From contig JANLOO010000035.1 in assembly GCA_031366605.1 (NCBI GenBank), forward strand, positions 1-64,000: 64,000 nucleotides of DNA. The letters are read 5' to 3'. A model generated the notes under the pieces. It saw only the letters and a program-made list of their open reading frames with translations. It did not search any database and was not told the origin of the DNA. This DNA is from CALMEC01 sp031366605. GTDB taxonomy: Bacteria > Actinomycetota > Thermoleophilia > Miltoncostaeales > Miltoncostaeaceae. A program made the translations under genes and the position numbers. Shown here piece by piece: positions 51,585 through 60,557 of the stretch; positions within the stretch are counted from its first letter, which is position 1, and the number at the start of each line of letters is the position of its first letter.

Positions 51585-52664
51585 CTAGGAGGCGAGCGCT
51601 TCGGCGACCGCCGCGTTGACGATCTCCCCGCCGCGCACGTTGACCCCGGGTCGAAGTGACGGGTGGCGTTCGATGGCCTGTTCGGTGCCTTCGTTGGCGA
51701 GCGCCAGCACATACGGCAGTGTGGCGTTGCACAGGGCCTGGGTCGACGTGACCGGGACCGCACCCGGCATGTTTGCGACGCAGTAGTGGATGACGCCATC
51801 GACGACATAGGTGGGATCGGAGTGCGTCGTCGGATGGACGGTCTCGACGCAACCACCCTGGTCGACTGCGACGTCGACGATGACCGAGCCCGGCTTCATC
51901 GTGCCGAGCATGTCGCGGGTGATGAGCCGCGGTGCCTTGCGCCCGGGGACGAGCACTGCGCCGACGACCAGATCGGCGTGTTGGATGAGCTCGGCGATGG
52001 CCAGCCGCGTGGAGTAGATGAACGTGACCCGACCGGCCAGCACCAGCTCGAGGTCACGCAGCCGGTCCAGGTTGACGTCGAGCACCGTCACATGGGCTTG
52101 CATCCCGACGGCGACCATGGCTGCGTTGATGCCGACGATCCCGCCGCCCAGCACCACGACGTTGCCAGGCGCGACGCCGGCCACGCCACCCAACAGCACA
52201 CCGCGCCCGCCGAGCGGCTTCTCCAGGTGCTTGGCGCCGGCCTGCACCGACAAGCGTCCGGCGATCTCACTCATGGGCGCCAGGAGCGGCAATCGACCCA
52301 CTGCGTCCTCGACCGTCTCGTACGCGACCGCGGTGACGCCGGCCGCCTGCAAGGCATTCGCCACGTCGGGGGCCGCGGCCAGGTGCAGGTAGGTGAACAA
52401 CGTGTGGTCGTCGCGCATGGACCCGAATTCCGAGGCCTGCGGTTCCTTGACCTTCAGCACCAGGTCGGCGCCCCATGCCTCGGCGGCATCGGCGATCGTG
52501 GCGCCGACGGCGCGGTACGCCTGGTCATCGAACCCAGCGCCATCTCCGGCGGCGGCCTCAATGATCACGGTGTGGCCGGCGAGTACGAGGGCGTCCGCAC
52601 CGGCCGGGGTCAGGGCCACTCGGTACTCGTCGTCCTTCACCTCACGGGGCACGCCGACACGCAT
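51585..52664 (-). CDS. ald: alanine dehydrogenase
   Basis: 359 residues, slightly short of the common 370. MRVGVPREVKDDEYRVALTP, KVKEPQASEFG and the NAD loop VVLGGGIVGINAAMVAVGM are family markers. Lys in the KVKEP segment and the His in YLHLAAAPD correspond to the catalytic residues. It catalyses L-alanine + NAD to pyruvate + NH3 + NADH. With glnA and the PucR regulator it forms part of the nitrogen metabolism visible in the window, although it is not linked in position. Confidence 0.94.
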   Translation of the reverse strand: MRVGVPREVKDDEYRVALTPAGADALVLAGHTVIIEAAAGDGAGFDDQAYRAVGATIADAAEAWGADLVLKVKEPQASEFGSMRDDHTLFTYLHLAAAPDVANALQAAGVTAVAYETVEDAVGRLPLLAPMSEIAGRLSVQAGAKHLEKPLGGRGVLLGGVAGVAPGNVVVLGGGIVGINAAMVAVGMQAHVTVLDVNLDRLRDLELVLAGRVTFIYSTRLAIAELIQHADLVVGAVLVPGRKAPRLITRDMLGTMKPGSVIVDVAVDQGGCVETVHPTTHSDPTYVVDGVIHYCVANMPGAVPVTSTQALCNATLPYVLALANEGTEQAIERHPSLRPGVNVRGGEIVNAAVAEALAS

Positions 52665-52723
52665 CTTGACCTCCAGTGGATGACGTCCGTGAGTCTATGC
52701 CCCCGATGTTCGAACATGGGGAT

Positions 52724-53845
52724 TCAGTCGAGCGGATGGCGCCGCACGCGCACAATCCCGAGGAGCGCCGCGGCGAGGGTGGCCATCGCCCCGAGCGCGA
52801 GGATCGCCGCTCGGGTCCGTGAGGGGCCCGAGATCTCGTATCGGGCGGCGGCGAGCGCATGGGCCTGCCGGGCCTCGCACCGGGCGAGCGCCGCGTCGGC
52901 GTACGTCTGCGTGACCGCCGTCAGGCGGCGCTCGGCGAGCGCATAGTCGCGATCCCAAAACGCCGCCATCGCCGTGCGGAAACCAGTCGTCTCAGCGGAC
53001 TCCAGGTTGGTCACGCCATCCGCCGTAAGGAGCCGTCGAACGGACTTGGCCTGCGCCATCACGGGTTTCGTCTCATCTGTCTCACGACGCAGGACCACAC
53101 CGCGGGCCTGACCGCGTTCATCGATGACCGGGGCACCCGAGTCGCCGCGCAGGACGTCGATCTCGACGGTCGCGAACGCATCGTTCGCGTCGATCCTGGC
53201 GGGACCGATGATCGTGCCGGTGCGGATCGCCGGGATCGCACTGCTCTGATCGCCGAACCCGATCGCGGCAACCGATGTCTGCGCGTGCTGATCGTCGTTG
53301 AGGGTGAGCGTCGGTGCGTTCGGGGCCGTGATCGTCAACAACACCAGATCGTCCTCTGGGTTTGTGGCCGGCCGGCCGACGGTGGCCGTGATGGTGGTCG
53401 GCACCTCGCCGGCACACGTGAACGCAGAGCCCGCGGCCTGCGCGCGCGTCAGGGTGACGCGCGTGACCGGCTTCGCGATCACTCGGGTGGTGGAGGGATC
53501 GGTCGGCAGACCGTGCACACCGAGCGCGGCGAGATCGGCGAGCACAAGTGCCGTGGGCGGCCGGACGAGGTGGAGCGCGGTGACGACCCGGTCAGGCGCC
53601 ACGCCGAACGCCGTTCCCCGAATGGGGACGGTCCGGTCGATCCGGATGCGCCGGCCGTCGGTGACGATCGCGGCGACCCGCAGGTCGCCGGTGACGTTGT
53701 AGACAGCCGGCAGCGCGATGAACGCGGCCCGTTCGAGCGCATCGGTCGCCGTGTCGCGTGGCGTCACAGGCTCAGCCGCCGCGGGCGCCGCCAGGGCCAG
53801 GGCCAGACACCAGGGCAGCGCTCCTGCCGATACCGTCACGCGCAT
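52724..53845 (-). CDS. secreted trypsin-like serine protease with C-terminal anchor
   Basis: 373 residues. A signal peptide runs to about residue 24 (LALALAAPAAA). The chymotrypsin-fold triad is H92 (VVTALHLVRP), D165/166 (NPEDDLVLLT) and S236 (LRGDSGAPVIDERGQARGVV). After the protease domain come about 90 helical residues and one transmembrane helix (about 345-366), with a basic VRRHPLD end inside. It is therefore a cell-surface protease with its active site outside. There is no PDZ domain, unlike HtrA. It is transcribed in the same direction as the secreted PKD protein 35 bases upstream. Confidence 0.85.
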   Translation of the reverse strand: MRVTVSAGALPWCLALALAAPAAAEPVTPRDTATDALERAAFIALPAVYNVTGDLRVAAIVTDGRRIRIDRTVPIRGTAFGVAPDRVVTALHLVRPPTALVLADLAALGVHGLPTDPSTTRVIAKPVTRVTLTRAQAAGSAFTCAGEVPTTITATVGRPATNPEDDLVLLTITAPNAPTLTLNDDQHAQTSVAAIGFGDQSSAIPAIRTGTIIGPARIDANDAFATVEIDVLRGDSGAPVIDERGQARGVVLRRETDETKPVMAQAKSVRRLLTADGVTNLESAETTGFRTAMAAFWDRDYALAERRLTAVTQTYADAALARCEARQAHALAAARYEISGPSRTRAAILALGAMATLAAALLGIVRVRRHPLD

Positions 53846-53880
53846 GGACCAACGGTACCGGCAGTAACAGCTGCCTGCGT

Positions 53881-55806
53881 CTACTTGACGGTGATCACCT
53901 TGGTGGTGATCGCGTCACTGACGGCTGTGGGGATCGTCGCCTGAATCGCCACGCGGTACTTGCCTCGGATGATTTTCGTCGTCCCGATCTTGGCCGGGAG
54001 CAACATGACGTTCGCTCCCGCGCGGGCGCTTCGGGTCAACGTGCCCAGGAGCTTTCCGTTGGCTTTGCGGACCGTCAACGTCACGGATGCGGGTATGTCG
54101 AGTCGGAACGCGACCCGTGCCTGGCAAGCCCGCTTGTGACGCTTGACGCACGATCCCGACACGTTGGACAGCGTCACGGTCGCCGCGATGAGCGGTGTCG
54201 GGAGCGGAGCCGGCGTGATCGTGATCTGGCGTTGTCGGGTCGCCGTGCCGCCGAAGCTGTTGACGGGCGTCAGCGTGACCGTAAACGTGCCAGGGGTGCC
54301 GTAGGTGTGGATCGTGGTGAGGCCGGCTGTGGCCTGCGTGCCATCTCCGAAGTCCCATGACGTGGGACCGAGGCCCGATCCGTTGTCGGTGATGGTTGCG
54401 GACATGGCGACCGGCGTCCCCGTCTGTGCGGTCACGGGGACGTTCATGGTGACGATGCTCGGTGGGGTGACGTCGAACAGCGACGCCTGGGTCAGCACAT
54501 CGACGCCGTTGTCTGTCGTCCAGGCGGCCACGGCGCTTCCGTCTGCGTTGATCGCGACACTCGGGCGATCGCAGTTGGCGTTGGGCGAGGAACGATCGCT
54601 CGGGGCGCTCCACGTGGGCGACGTCGCGGCGATCGTCGAACTTTGGATCACGTTCTGCCCCGTGACCCAGACCGCCGAAGCCGCTCCGGCTTCGTTGACG
54701 GCGATATCGGGCGTGAACGCGTCGTTGTCGAGAGCGCTCAGCGACGCGGTCGCCGACCACGTTCCTGATGTGCGCCGGCCACTCTGCACGATCGAGAAGG
54801 CGGCGGTTTCTGACCAGACCGCGGTTGCGGTGCCGTTCGCGTCGATGCTCACCTGCGGATCGGCGGCGTTGGCGCCTGGGGGCGTCAGCGTTTCGATGGC
54901 GCTCCACGTCGACCCCGCGAAGGATTCTGATTGCACTTGGTCGTGGAGGCCGAACTTGACCCAGACCGCGGTCGCGTCGCCTGCCGCGTTGACGGCGACC
55001 TGCGGATTCGCGATGTCCTGACCGAGTCCGCTGAGCGCCTGCGGGGTGGCCCACGTGGTCGAGGCGGTGGGGAGGCGCGACCACTCGGCCGTCCAGTGGA
55101 CACCGTCATAGTCCACCCACACGGAGGTCGCGTTGCCGGCACCGTCAATGCCGACGTGGCTCTGCGACCCGTCCCTCCCGATTGCCGACACGTTTGCGGG
55201 GCTGCTCCACGTCGCTCCGCTCAGACGGCTCGCCTGGATGATCGCGTTGGAGGCGTCGTTTCGCCACCACGTCGCGACCGCGACGCCGCTGCCGTTGATC
55301 GCGACCTGGGGCCCCTGGGACTCACCCTCATCGACCACCATGATCGGGGGGTCGGGGACCGATGTCGAGAGGTCCTGGGGAGCGCTCCAGGCGCTTGCCG
55401 GTGTGGCTCTACGACGCGATTGGACCACGTTGTCCTCGCCGTCGAATCGCACCCAGACGGCGACGACCGCGCCAACGGCACTCACGGCAATCTGGGGCAC
55501 CGGATCCGCTGTCCCCCCGGTCGTGGACAGCGTTTCGGGGGGACTCCAGGTCGCCGAACCGGTCAAGCGGGTTGCCGTGTTGACGACTGAGTCGGTCGGG
55601 GTCAGTTCGGTCCAGATGGCGGTGGCGTTGCCTGCCCCGTCGATTGCGACTTGGGCGTTCGTCGGCACCGTCGCCGGTACGGCCGGGACCGAAAGGTTCT
55701 GAGGTGGGGTCCAGATGGGCGCAGCGACGGCCTGCGTCACCGTCAGAGCGGCGATGGCGAGCGTCGTGCCAATGAGCCGGTGGCGCGAGGGGCGGGGAAA
55801 GTTCAT
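53881..55806 (-). CDS. secreted repeat protein with PKD domain
   Basis: 641 residues with a signal peptide to about 29 (LIGTTLAIAALTVTQAVAA). Seven or so repeats of about 50 residues follow, of the type P-Q-[IV]-A-[IV]-[ND]-x-x-G-x-A-x-A-V-W-x ... V-Q-S-x ... W-S-x-P-x-x-L-S. They resemble propeller-like blades. A PKD domain follows (SWDFGDGTQATAGLTTIHTY ... GTFTVTLTPVNSFGG). A Lys/Arg-rich beta domain ends the protein (VTLTVRKANGKLLGTL). It is a surface adhesin-like or binding protein of unknown ligand. The closing domain resembles the tails of the set A proteins at 21516 and 24038, an organism-wide theme. Confidence 0.7.
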   Translation of the reverse strand: MNFPRPSRHRLIGTTLAIAALTVTQAVAAPIWTPPQNLSVPAVPATVPTNAQVAIDGAGNATAIWTELTPTDSVVNTATRLTGSATWSPPETLSTTGGTADPVPQIAVSAVGAVVAVWVRFDGEDNVVQSRRRATPASAWSAPQDLSTSVPDPPIMVVDEGESQGPQVAINGSGVAVATWWRNDASNAIIQASRLSGATWSSPANVSAIGRDGSQSHVGIDGAGNATSVWVDYDGVHWTAEWSRLPTASTTWATPQALSGLGQDIANPQVAVNAAGDATAVWVKFGLHDQVQSESFAGSTWSAIETLTPPGANAADPQVSIDANGTATAVWSETAAFSIVQSGRRTSGTWSATASLSALDNDAFTPDIAVNEAGAASAVWVTGQNVIQSSTIAATSPTWSAPSDRSSPNANCDRPSVAINADGSAVAAWTTDNGVDVLTQASLFDVTPPSIVTMNVPVTAQTGTPVAMSATITDNGSGLGPTSWDFGDGTQATAGLTTIHTYGTPGTFTVTLTPVNSFGGTATRQRQITITPAPLPTPLIAATVTLSNVSGSCVKRHKRACQARVAFRLDIPASVTLTVRKANGKLLGTLTRSARAGANVMLLPAKIGTTKIIRGKYRVAIQATIPTAVSDAITTKVITVK

Positions 55807-55830
55807 GCGCGGTCACGTCCTTGTGGTGCG

Positions 55831-55893
55831 GGTCCTGCAAAAAGTACCCGTAAACCGGGAAAAACGGCCTCGCCGAACGGGGGGTTTTGGACC
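55831..55893 (-). terminator. two hairpins each followed by U-runs after the purine operon
   Basis: Reading the minus strand after purH: CGGC-GAG-GCCG (55875-55865) is followed by UUUUU, then CCCG-GUUUA-CGGG (55859-55847) is followed by UACUUUUU. GGUCC (55893-55889) can pair with GGACC (55835-55831) to enclose both. This fits tandem intrinsic terminators for the pur operon. It could instead be a structured leader of the secreted PKD gene, which starts 24 bases later. Confidence 0.5.
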
Positions 55894-55971
55894 TAGACGA
55901 TCGGGTGGTCTGTCACGAACACGGACCGAGCGACGCGCAAATGTCGCGACGGCCTCGGGCCCCGCCGCCGG

Positions 55972-57519
55972 TCAGTGGCGGAAGTGGCGGCGTCCGGTCA
56001 AGACCATGACGGCGTTGCGTGCGTCGACCGCGGCGATGACCTCGTCATCGCGAATCGAGCCGCCAGGTTGCACGATGACGCCGGCGCCGGCGTCGAGGGC
56101 GGTCAGGGGTCCGTCGGGAAACGGGAAGAATGCGTCCGAGGCGACCACGCACCCGGCGGTGTCCAGGCCCGCGATGCCGGCCTTCTCGGTGGCCAGGCGG
56201 GTGGAGTCGACCCGGCTCATCTGGCCCGCGCCGACGCCGATCGTTGCGAGGTCACGGGCGAACACGATCGCGTTGCTCTTGACGTGTTTCGCAACCCGCC
56301 ACGCAAACAGCAGGTCACCCCACTGGGCCTCGGTCGGTTGCGCTTTGGTCACGATGGTCATCTGGTCGCGCTCCTCCGACTCGGTGTCGCGGTCCTGCAC
56401 CAGCAGGCCTCCCGAGACGCGTCGCAGGTCCAGCTCACCGGGGTTGCCACGTCGCCGTTCGCGGTTCTCGAGGATGCGGACGTTGGGCTTGCGCGTCAGG
56501 ACGTCCATCGCGTCATCGTCGTAGCCGGGTGCCATCAACACTTCGACGAACGTCGATGCCAGCTTCTCGGCCAGCTCCACGTCGACGACGCGGTTGACGA
56601 CGATGACCCCGCCGTAGGCCGACACCGGGTCGCATGCCAACGCCCGGTCGTAGGCGGTGTTGAGATCACTGGCGAGTGCGACGCCACACGGGTTGTTGTG
56701 CTTGACGATGATGCAGGCGGGCAGCTCGAACTCGCTGCACAGTGTGCGCGCGGCGTCCAGGTCGAGCAGGTTGTTGAACGACAGCGCTTTGCCGTGGCGT
56801 TGCTCGACCCGTGCCAAAAGCGACGTGCGGACGCCGTAGTCCTCGTAGAACGCCGCCCGTTGGTGGGGGTTCTCGCCGTAGACCAGGTCGGCGGCCTTCT
56901 CGAACTCAAGGGTCAGGAAGTCTGCGAAATCACCTTCGTCGAACGCCATCCATTGGGCGATCGCGGCGTCGTAGCGGGCGGTGTGGCGGAACGCATCGTT
57001 GGCCAGCGATCGCATCGTGTGCTCGTTGAGTTCTCCGCCGCCGGCCTCGAGCTCTTCGAGCACGGCGTCGTACTGTGTGGGCGACGTGACGACGCCGACA
57101 CGCGCGTGGTTTTTGGCGGCGGCTCGGATCATGGCTGGGCCACCGACGTCGATCTGCTCGACCACCTCGGCGTCCGAGGCGCCGGCCGCGACGGTCTCGC
57201 GGAAGGGATAGAGGTTGACGACGACAAGGTCGATCTCCTCGATGCCGGCCGCGGCCATCTCTTGCGCGTCCTTGGCATTTCCCGCCCGCGCGAGCAGGCC
57301 ACCGTGGATCTTGGGGTGCAGGGTCTTGACGCGACCGCCCAGGATCTCGGGGTGACCCGTGACCTCGTCGACCGGAATGACCGTCAACCCGGCTTCACGC
57401 AGGGCCGCCGCGGTGCCACCTGTGGAGATGAGCGTGATGCCCAGGTCGGCCAGCCCTTTGACAAACGGGAGCAGGCCATTCTTGTCAGACACCGAAACCA
57501 ATGCACGGCGGACCTTCAC
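55972..57519 (-). CDS. purH: AICAR transformylase / IMP cyclohydrolase
   Basis: 515 residues, bifunctional. The MGS-like cyclohydrolase part (about 1-140) begins with VSVSDKNGLLPFVKGLADLG and LISTGGTAAALREAGL and contains KTLHPKIHGGLLAR. The transformylase part contains ENPHQRAAFYED, IVKHNNPCGVALA and ASDAFFPFPDGP. It catalyses the last two steps to IMP. It is the last gene of the operon. GTG 57519 overlaps the purN stop by four bases. Confidence 0.96.
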   Translation of the reverse strand: MKVRRALVSVSDKNGLLPFVKGLADLGITLISTGGTAAALREAGLTVIPVDEVTGHPEILGGRVKTLHPKIHGGLLARAGNAKDAQEMAAAGIEEIDLVVVNLYPFRETVAAGASDAEVVEQIDVGGPAMIRAAAKNHARVGVVTSPTQYDAVLEELEAGGGELNEHTMRSLANDAFRHTARYDAAIAQWMAFDEGDFADFLTLEFEKAADLVYGENPHQRAAFYEDYGVRTSLLARVEQRHGKALSFNNLLDLDAARTLCSEFELPACIIVKHNNPCGVALASDLNTAYDRALACDPVSAYGGVIVVNRVVDVELAEKLASTFVEVLMAPGYDDDAMDVLTRKPNVRILENRERRRGNPGELDLRRVSGGLLVQDRDTESEERDQMTIVTKAQPTEAQWGDLLFAWRVAKHVKSNAIVFARDLATIGVGAGQMSRVDSTRLATEKAGIAGLDTAGCVVASDAFFPFPDGPLTALDAGAGVIVQPGGSIRDDEVIAAVDARNAVMVLTGRRHFRH

Positions 57520-58175
57520 CCCACGCTCCCCTCGTCGTCAATCAGTACCCGGCGTCGTCTGGCCGGATCGCGTCGTACGCGTCCCGCGGCGAACAATGCC
57601 ACCGCATCGGCCATCAAGCGGTGTTCCACCTCGCGGATGCGATCACGCAATGTGTCAAGAGACTCGTCGGGACTCACCGCGACCGGCTCCTGCAGCACCG
57701 CCGGGCCTCCATCGACCTCGGGGTCGGCGAAGTGCACGGTCACGCCGGTGTACCGCACGCCCCATGCGTGGGCTTCGTCGATCGCGTGCATCCCTGGGAA
57801 CGCCGGCAACATCGACGGGTGCAGGTTGATGACGCGATCGGGGAACCGGTCCAGAAACTGCGGCGTCAGGATGCTCATCCACCCGGCCAGCACCACGAGC
57901 GCCGGGTCGGCGTCATCGACCAGGTCGGCCAGTGCCCGATCACGCGCCTCACGGTCCCCGTAGTCGTCACGGTCGATGACCTCGGTGCGGATGCCGGCCG
58001 CAGTCGCACGGCCCACGGCCGGGGCGTCAGTCGACGACGTGACCACCAGGACGATCTCGACCGGTGAATCAGCTGGGACGTGCAGACGGTCGATCAGCGC
58101 CTGCAGGTTGGTCCCGTTGCCCGACACCAGGACCGCGATGGGGAACCGTTCAGCCAAACCGCAGGCCTCCTTCAC
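57516..58175 (-). CDS. purN: phosphoribosylglycinamide formyltransferase
   Basis: 219 residues. IAVLVSGNGTNLQALID starts the formyl-transferase fold. The catalytic set N-H-D is present in VINLHPSMLPAFPG and VTVHFADPEVDGGP. It converts GAR to FGAR with 10-formyl-THF. It starts 26 bases inside purM, the one longer overlap in the operon; a TTG six codons later would reduce this. Confidence 0.95.
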   Translation of the reverse strand: MKEACGLAERFPIAVLVSGNGTNLQALIDRLHVPADSPVEIVLVVTSSTDAPAVGRATAAGIRTEVIDRDDYGDREARDRALADLVDDADPALVVLAGWMSILTPQFLDRFPDRVINLHPSMLPAFPGMHAIDEAHAWGVRYTGVTVHFADPEVDGGPAVLQEPVAVSPDESLDTLRDRIREVEHRLMADAVALFAAGRVRRDPARRRRVLIDDEGSVG

Positions 58176-59109
58176 CTCGCTCGACGTGACCGATGACGCG
58201 TGCGCCCGTGATCGCGCCAGTGGCGGTCGCGGCCGCGTCTCGCGTCAGCACCAAACACATCCCGATGCCCATGTTGAACGTCGACCATGCGTCCTCGTCG
58301 GGCACTCCGGCGGCGAGTACCGCCTCGATCGCAGCGGTCCGCTCCCATGTTGAGGGATCGATGATCGGCCGGAGCCCCTCGGGGATGGCCCTCGGGAGGT
58401 TTTCGGGGAAGCCCCCGCCCGTGATGTGTGCCGCGGCGTGCAGGTCCGCCCCCGTGTCGCGGAGTCGGGCAACATCGTTGGGGTACAGGCGGGTGGGCTC
58501 GAGCAACAGATCCGCGTCCGGGGCCAGCGCGCCCGAGTCGACGAGCGCGCGCACCAGGCTGAACCCGTTGGAGTGCAGGCCCGACGAGGGGATGCCGACG
58601 ATGACGTCCCCGTCGACCACGCGGTGTCGGCCCAAAACCTCGTCACGCTCGACGACGCCGACGGCGAACCCGGCCAGGTCCAGATGATCGGGCGCCACGA
58701 CACCGGGATGCTCTGCGGTCTCACCGCCAACGAGCGCACATCCCACTGCGGCGCACGCGGCCGAGATGGACGCGACAATCTGGCCGGCGATCTCGGGATC
58801 CAGCCGGCCAACCGCCATGTAATCCAGAAAGAAGAGCGGCGTGGCGCCGGTGCAGGCCAGGTCGTTGACACACATCGCGACCAGATCCTGGCCCAAGCCG
58901 TCGAGCCGTCCCAGCTTCTGGGCCAGCGCGATCTTGGTGCCGACGCCGTCCGTCGCGCTGACCAACAGCGGGTCGCGCATCTTGGGCATCTCGACCAGCC
59001 CCGCAAACCCGCCTGTGCCGCCCGCGACCATCGACGCGATGTTGGCAGTGTGGCGCTGCGCGGCATCCAGGTCGACGCCCGCGTCGCGGTAGGTGATGCC
59101 GGGGTTCAC
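58150..59109 (-). CDS. purM: AIR synthetase
   Basis: 319 residues from GTG 59109. Landmarks: LVSATDGVGTKIALAQKLG, DLVAMCVNDLACTGATPLFFLDY, LVGGETAEHPGV and GIPSSGLHSNGFSLVR. It closes the imidazole ring (FGAM + ATP to AIR). The GTGA overlap with purF sets the start; the open frame upstream is antisense-like. The protein is about 20-30 residues shorter at the C-terminus than E. coli PurM but contains all known active-site loops. Confidence 0.95.
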   Translation of the reverse strand: MNPGITYRDAGVDLDAAQRHTANIASMVAGGTGGFAGLVEMPKMRDPLLVSATDGVGTKIALAQKLGRLDGLGQDLVAMCVNDLACTGATPLFFLDYMAVGRLDPEIAGQIVASISAACAAVGCALVGGETAEHPGVVAPDHLDLAGFAVGVVERDEVLGRHRVVDGDVIVGIPSSGLHSNGFSLVRALVDSGALAPDADLLLEPTRLYPNDVARLRDTGADLHAAAHITGGGFPENLPRAIPEGLRPIIDPSTWERTAAIEAVLAAGVPDEDAWSTFNMGIGMCLVLTRDAAATATGAITGARVIGHVERGEGGLRFG

Positions 59110-60557
59110 AGTGCCGCCTGCGTGGCCCGCTCGATCCGACGGGCCGTGAGCGTCGCCTCTTCGAAGCGCAGCTTCAGGGCCTCGCCCGGCACCGGGATCG
59201 GGTAGTCGCCGGTGAAGCACGCGCGACACACCTGCGACGACGGGCGCCCGATCGCGCGCTGCAGGCCGTCCAGCGAGAGGTAGGCCAAGGTGGTCGCGCC
59301 GACCGCCTCGCGGATCTCCTCGATGGTGTGGGTCGCGGCGATCAGCTCGTCACGCGTGGCCATGTCGATTCCGTAGAAACACGGCCATGCGATCGGTGGG
59401 CTCGAGATGCGCAGGTGGACCTCCGTGGCCCCCGCGTCTTCGAGCATCGTGACGATTTGACGCATCGTGGTGCCGCGCACGATCGAATCGTCGACGACGA
59501 TCAGTCGCTTGCCCCCGATGACCGATCGCAGGGGGTTGAACTTCATGCGCACGCTGTTCTGACGCAAGTGTTGCTCGGGTTGGATGAAGCTGCGGCCCAC
59601 ATAGCGGTTGCGCACGACGGCTTCGGCGTACGGGATGCCGGATGCGTTGGCAAATCCGACCGCCGCCGGGGTGCCGCTGTCGGGCAGCCCCACGACCAGG
59701 TCGGCGTCAGCGGGGCTCTCGTCGGCCAACGCGGTACCCATCGCGCGACGCGCATCCCACACGGCTTGATCGCCGATCATGCTGTCGGGTCGCGCAAAGT
59801 AGATCGACTCGAACACACAGAGGCGCGGACCCTTGCTCGGCATGGCCTGCACCGACTCGACGCCCGTGGCGCTGATGCGGATCGCTTCGCCTGGCGCGAC
59901 CTCGCGCTCCATTCGCGCGCCGATCTGGTCGAACGCACAGGTCTCGGATGCGACGCACCAGCCGGCGTCGGGCAGGCGACCCAGTATGAGCGGTCGGACG
60001 CCGTACGGGTCACGGAACGCCACCAACTCGTCCGCCGACATGACGACGACCGAGAACGCGCCGGCCAGGCGCGGCATGGCGGCGGCGACGGCCTCGAGCA
60101 GCGTGCCCGATGAGCACGCGATCGCTGCCGCGATCAGCTCGGAATCGGTGGTCGCAGTCAGGGCCAGGCCCTCGGCGGCGAGTTCGTCGCGCAGCGCAGC
60201 CGTGTTGGTCAGGTTGCCGTTGTGACCGAGTGCGACGATGCCGCGGGGCCCGGTGCGTGTGACCGGCTGCGCGTTGTCCCACTTGTTGGCGCCGGTCGTC
60301 GAGTAGCGGACGTGGCCGATCGCCATGTGGCCGGTCAGCGTCCGCAGCGACGATTCGTCGAACACCTGGGTGACCAGACCCAAGTCACGTTGGACGAGCA
60401 CGCGACCGTCGTCGGCGACTGCGATGCCGGCGCTCTCCTGCCCGCGATGCTGCATGGCGTGCAATGCGAAGAACGTGATGCGCGAGACGTCGCGCCCGGG
60501 TGCGACGACGCCGAAGACACCGCACTCCTCCTTGGGGTGGTCCAGGTCGTCGCTCAT
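59106..60557 (-). CDS. purF: amidophosphoribosyltransferase
   Basis: 483 residues. A short propeptide (MSDDLDHPKEE) is removed to expose the nucleophile cysteine of ECGVFGVV, as in the Bacillus-type enzyme. Glutaminase loops include GHVRYSTTGANKWDNAQP. The PRPP site is LIVVDDSIVRGTTMRQIV. PCFYGIDMAT and the C-R-A-C pair near the end fit the Fe-S-bearing form. It catalyses the first committed step of purine synthesis. ATG 60557 overlaps the purL stop. Confidence 0.96.
   Translation of the reverse strand: MSDDLDHPKEECGVFGVVAPGRDVSRITFFALHAMQHRGQESAGIAVADDGRVLVQRDLGLVTQVFDESSLRTLTGHMAIGHVRYSTTGANKWDNAQPVTRTGPRGIVALGHNGNLTNTAALRDELAAEGLALTATTDSELIAAAIACSSGTLLEAVAAAMPRLAGAFSVVVMSADELVAFRDPYGVRPLILGRLPDAGWCVASETCAFDQIGARMEREVAPGEAIRISATGVESVQAMPSKGPRLCVFESIYFARPDSMIGDQAVWDARRAMGTALADESPADADLVVGLPDSGTPAAVGFANASGIPYAEAVVRNRYVGRSFIQPEQHLRQNSVRMKFNPLRSVIGGKRLIVVDDSIVRGTTMRQIVTMLEDAGATEVHLRISSPPIAWPCFYGIDMATRDELIAATHTIEEIREAVGATTLAYLSLDGLQRAIGRPSSQVCRACFTGDYPIPVPGEALKLRFEEATLTARRIERATQAAL

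Noticed and set aside
57483..57494. TGTCAGACACC in the purH start region as another repeat copy
   Set aside because: It encodes the conserved VSVSD segment of PurH, is only a partial match and lacks the shared flanks.
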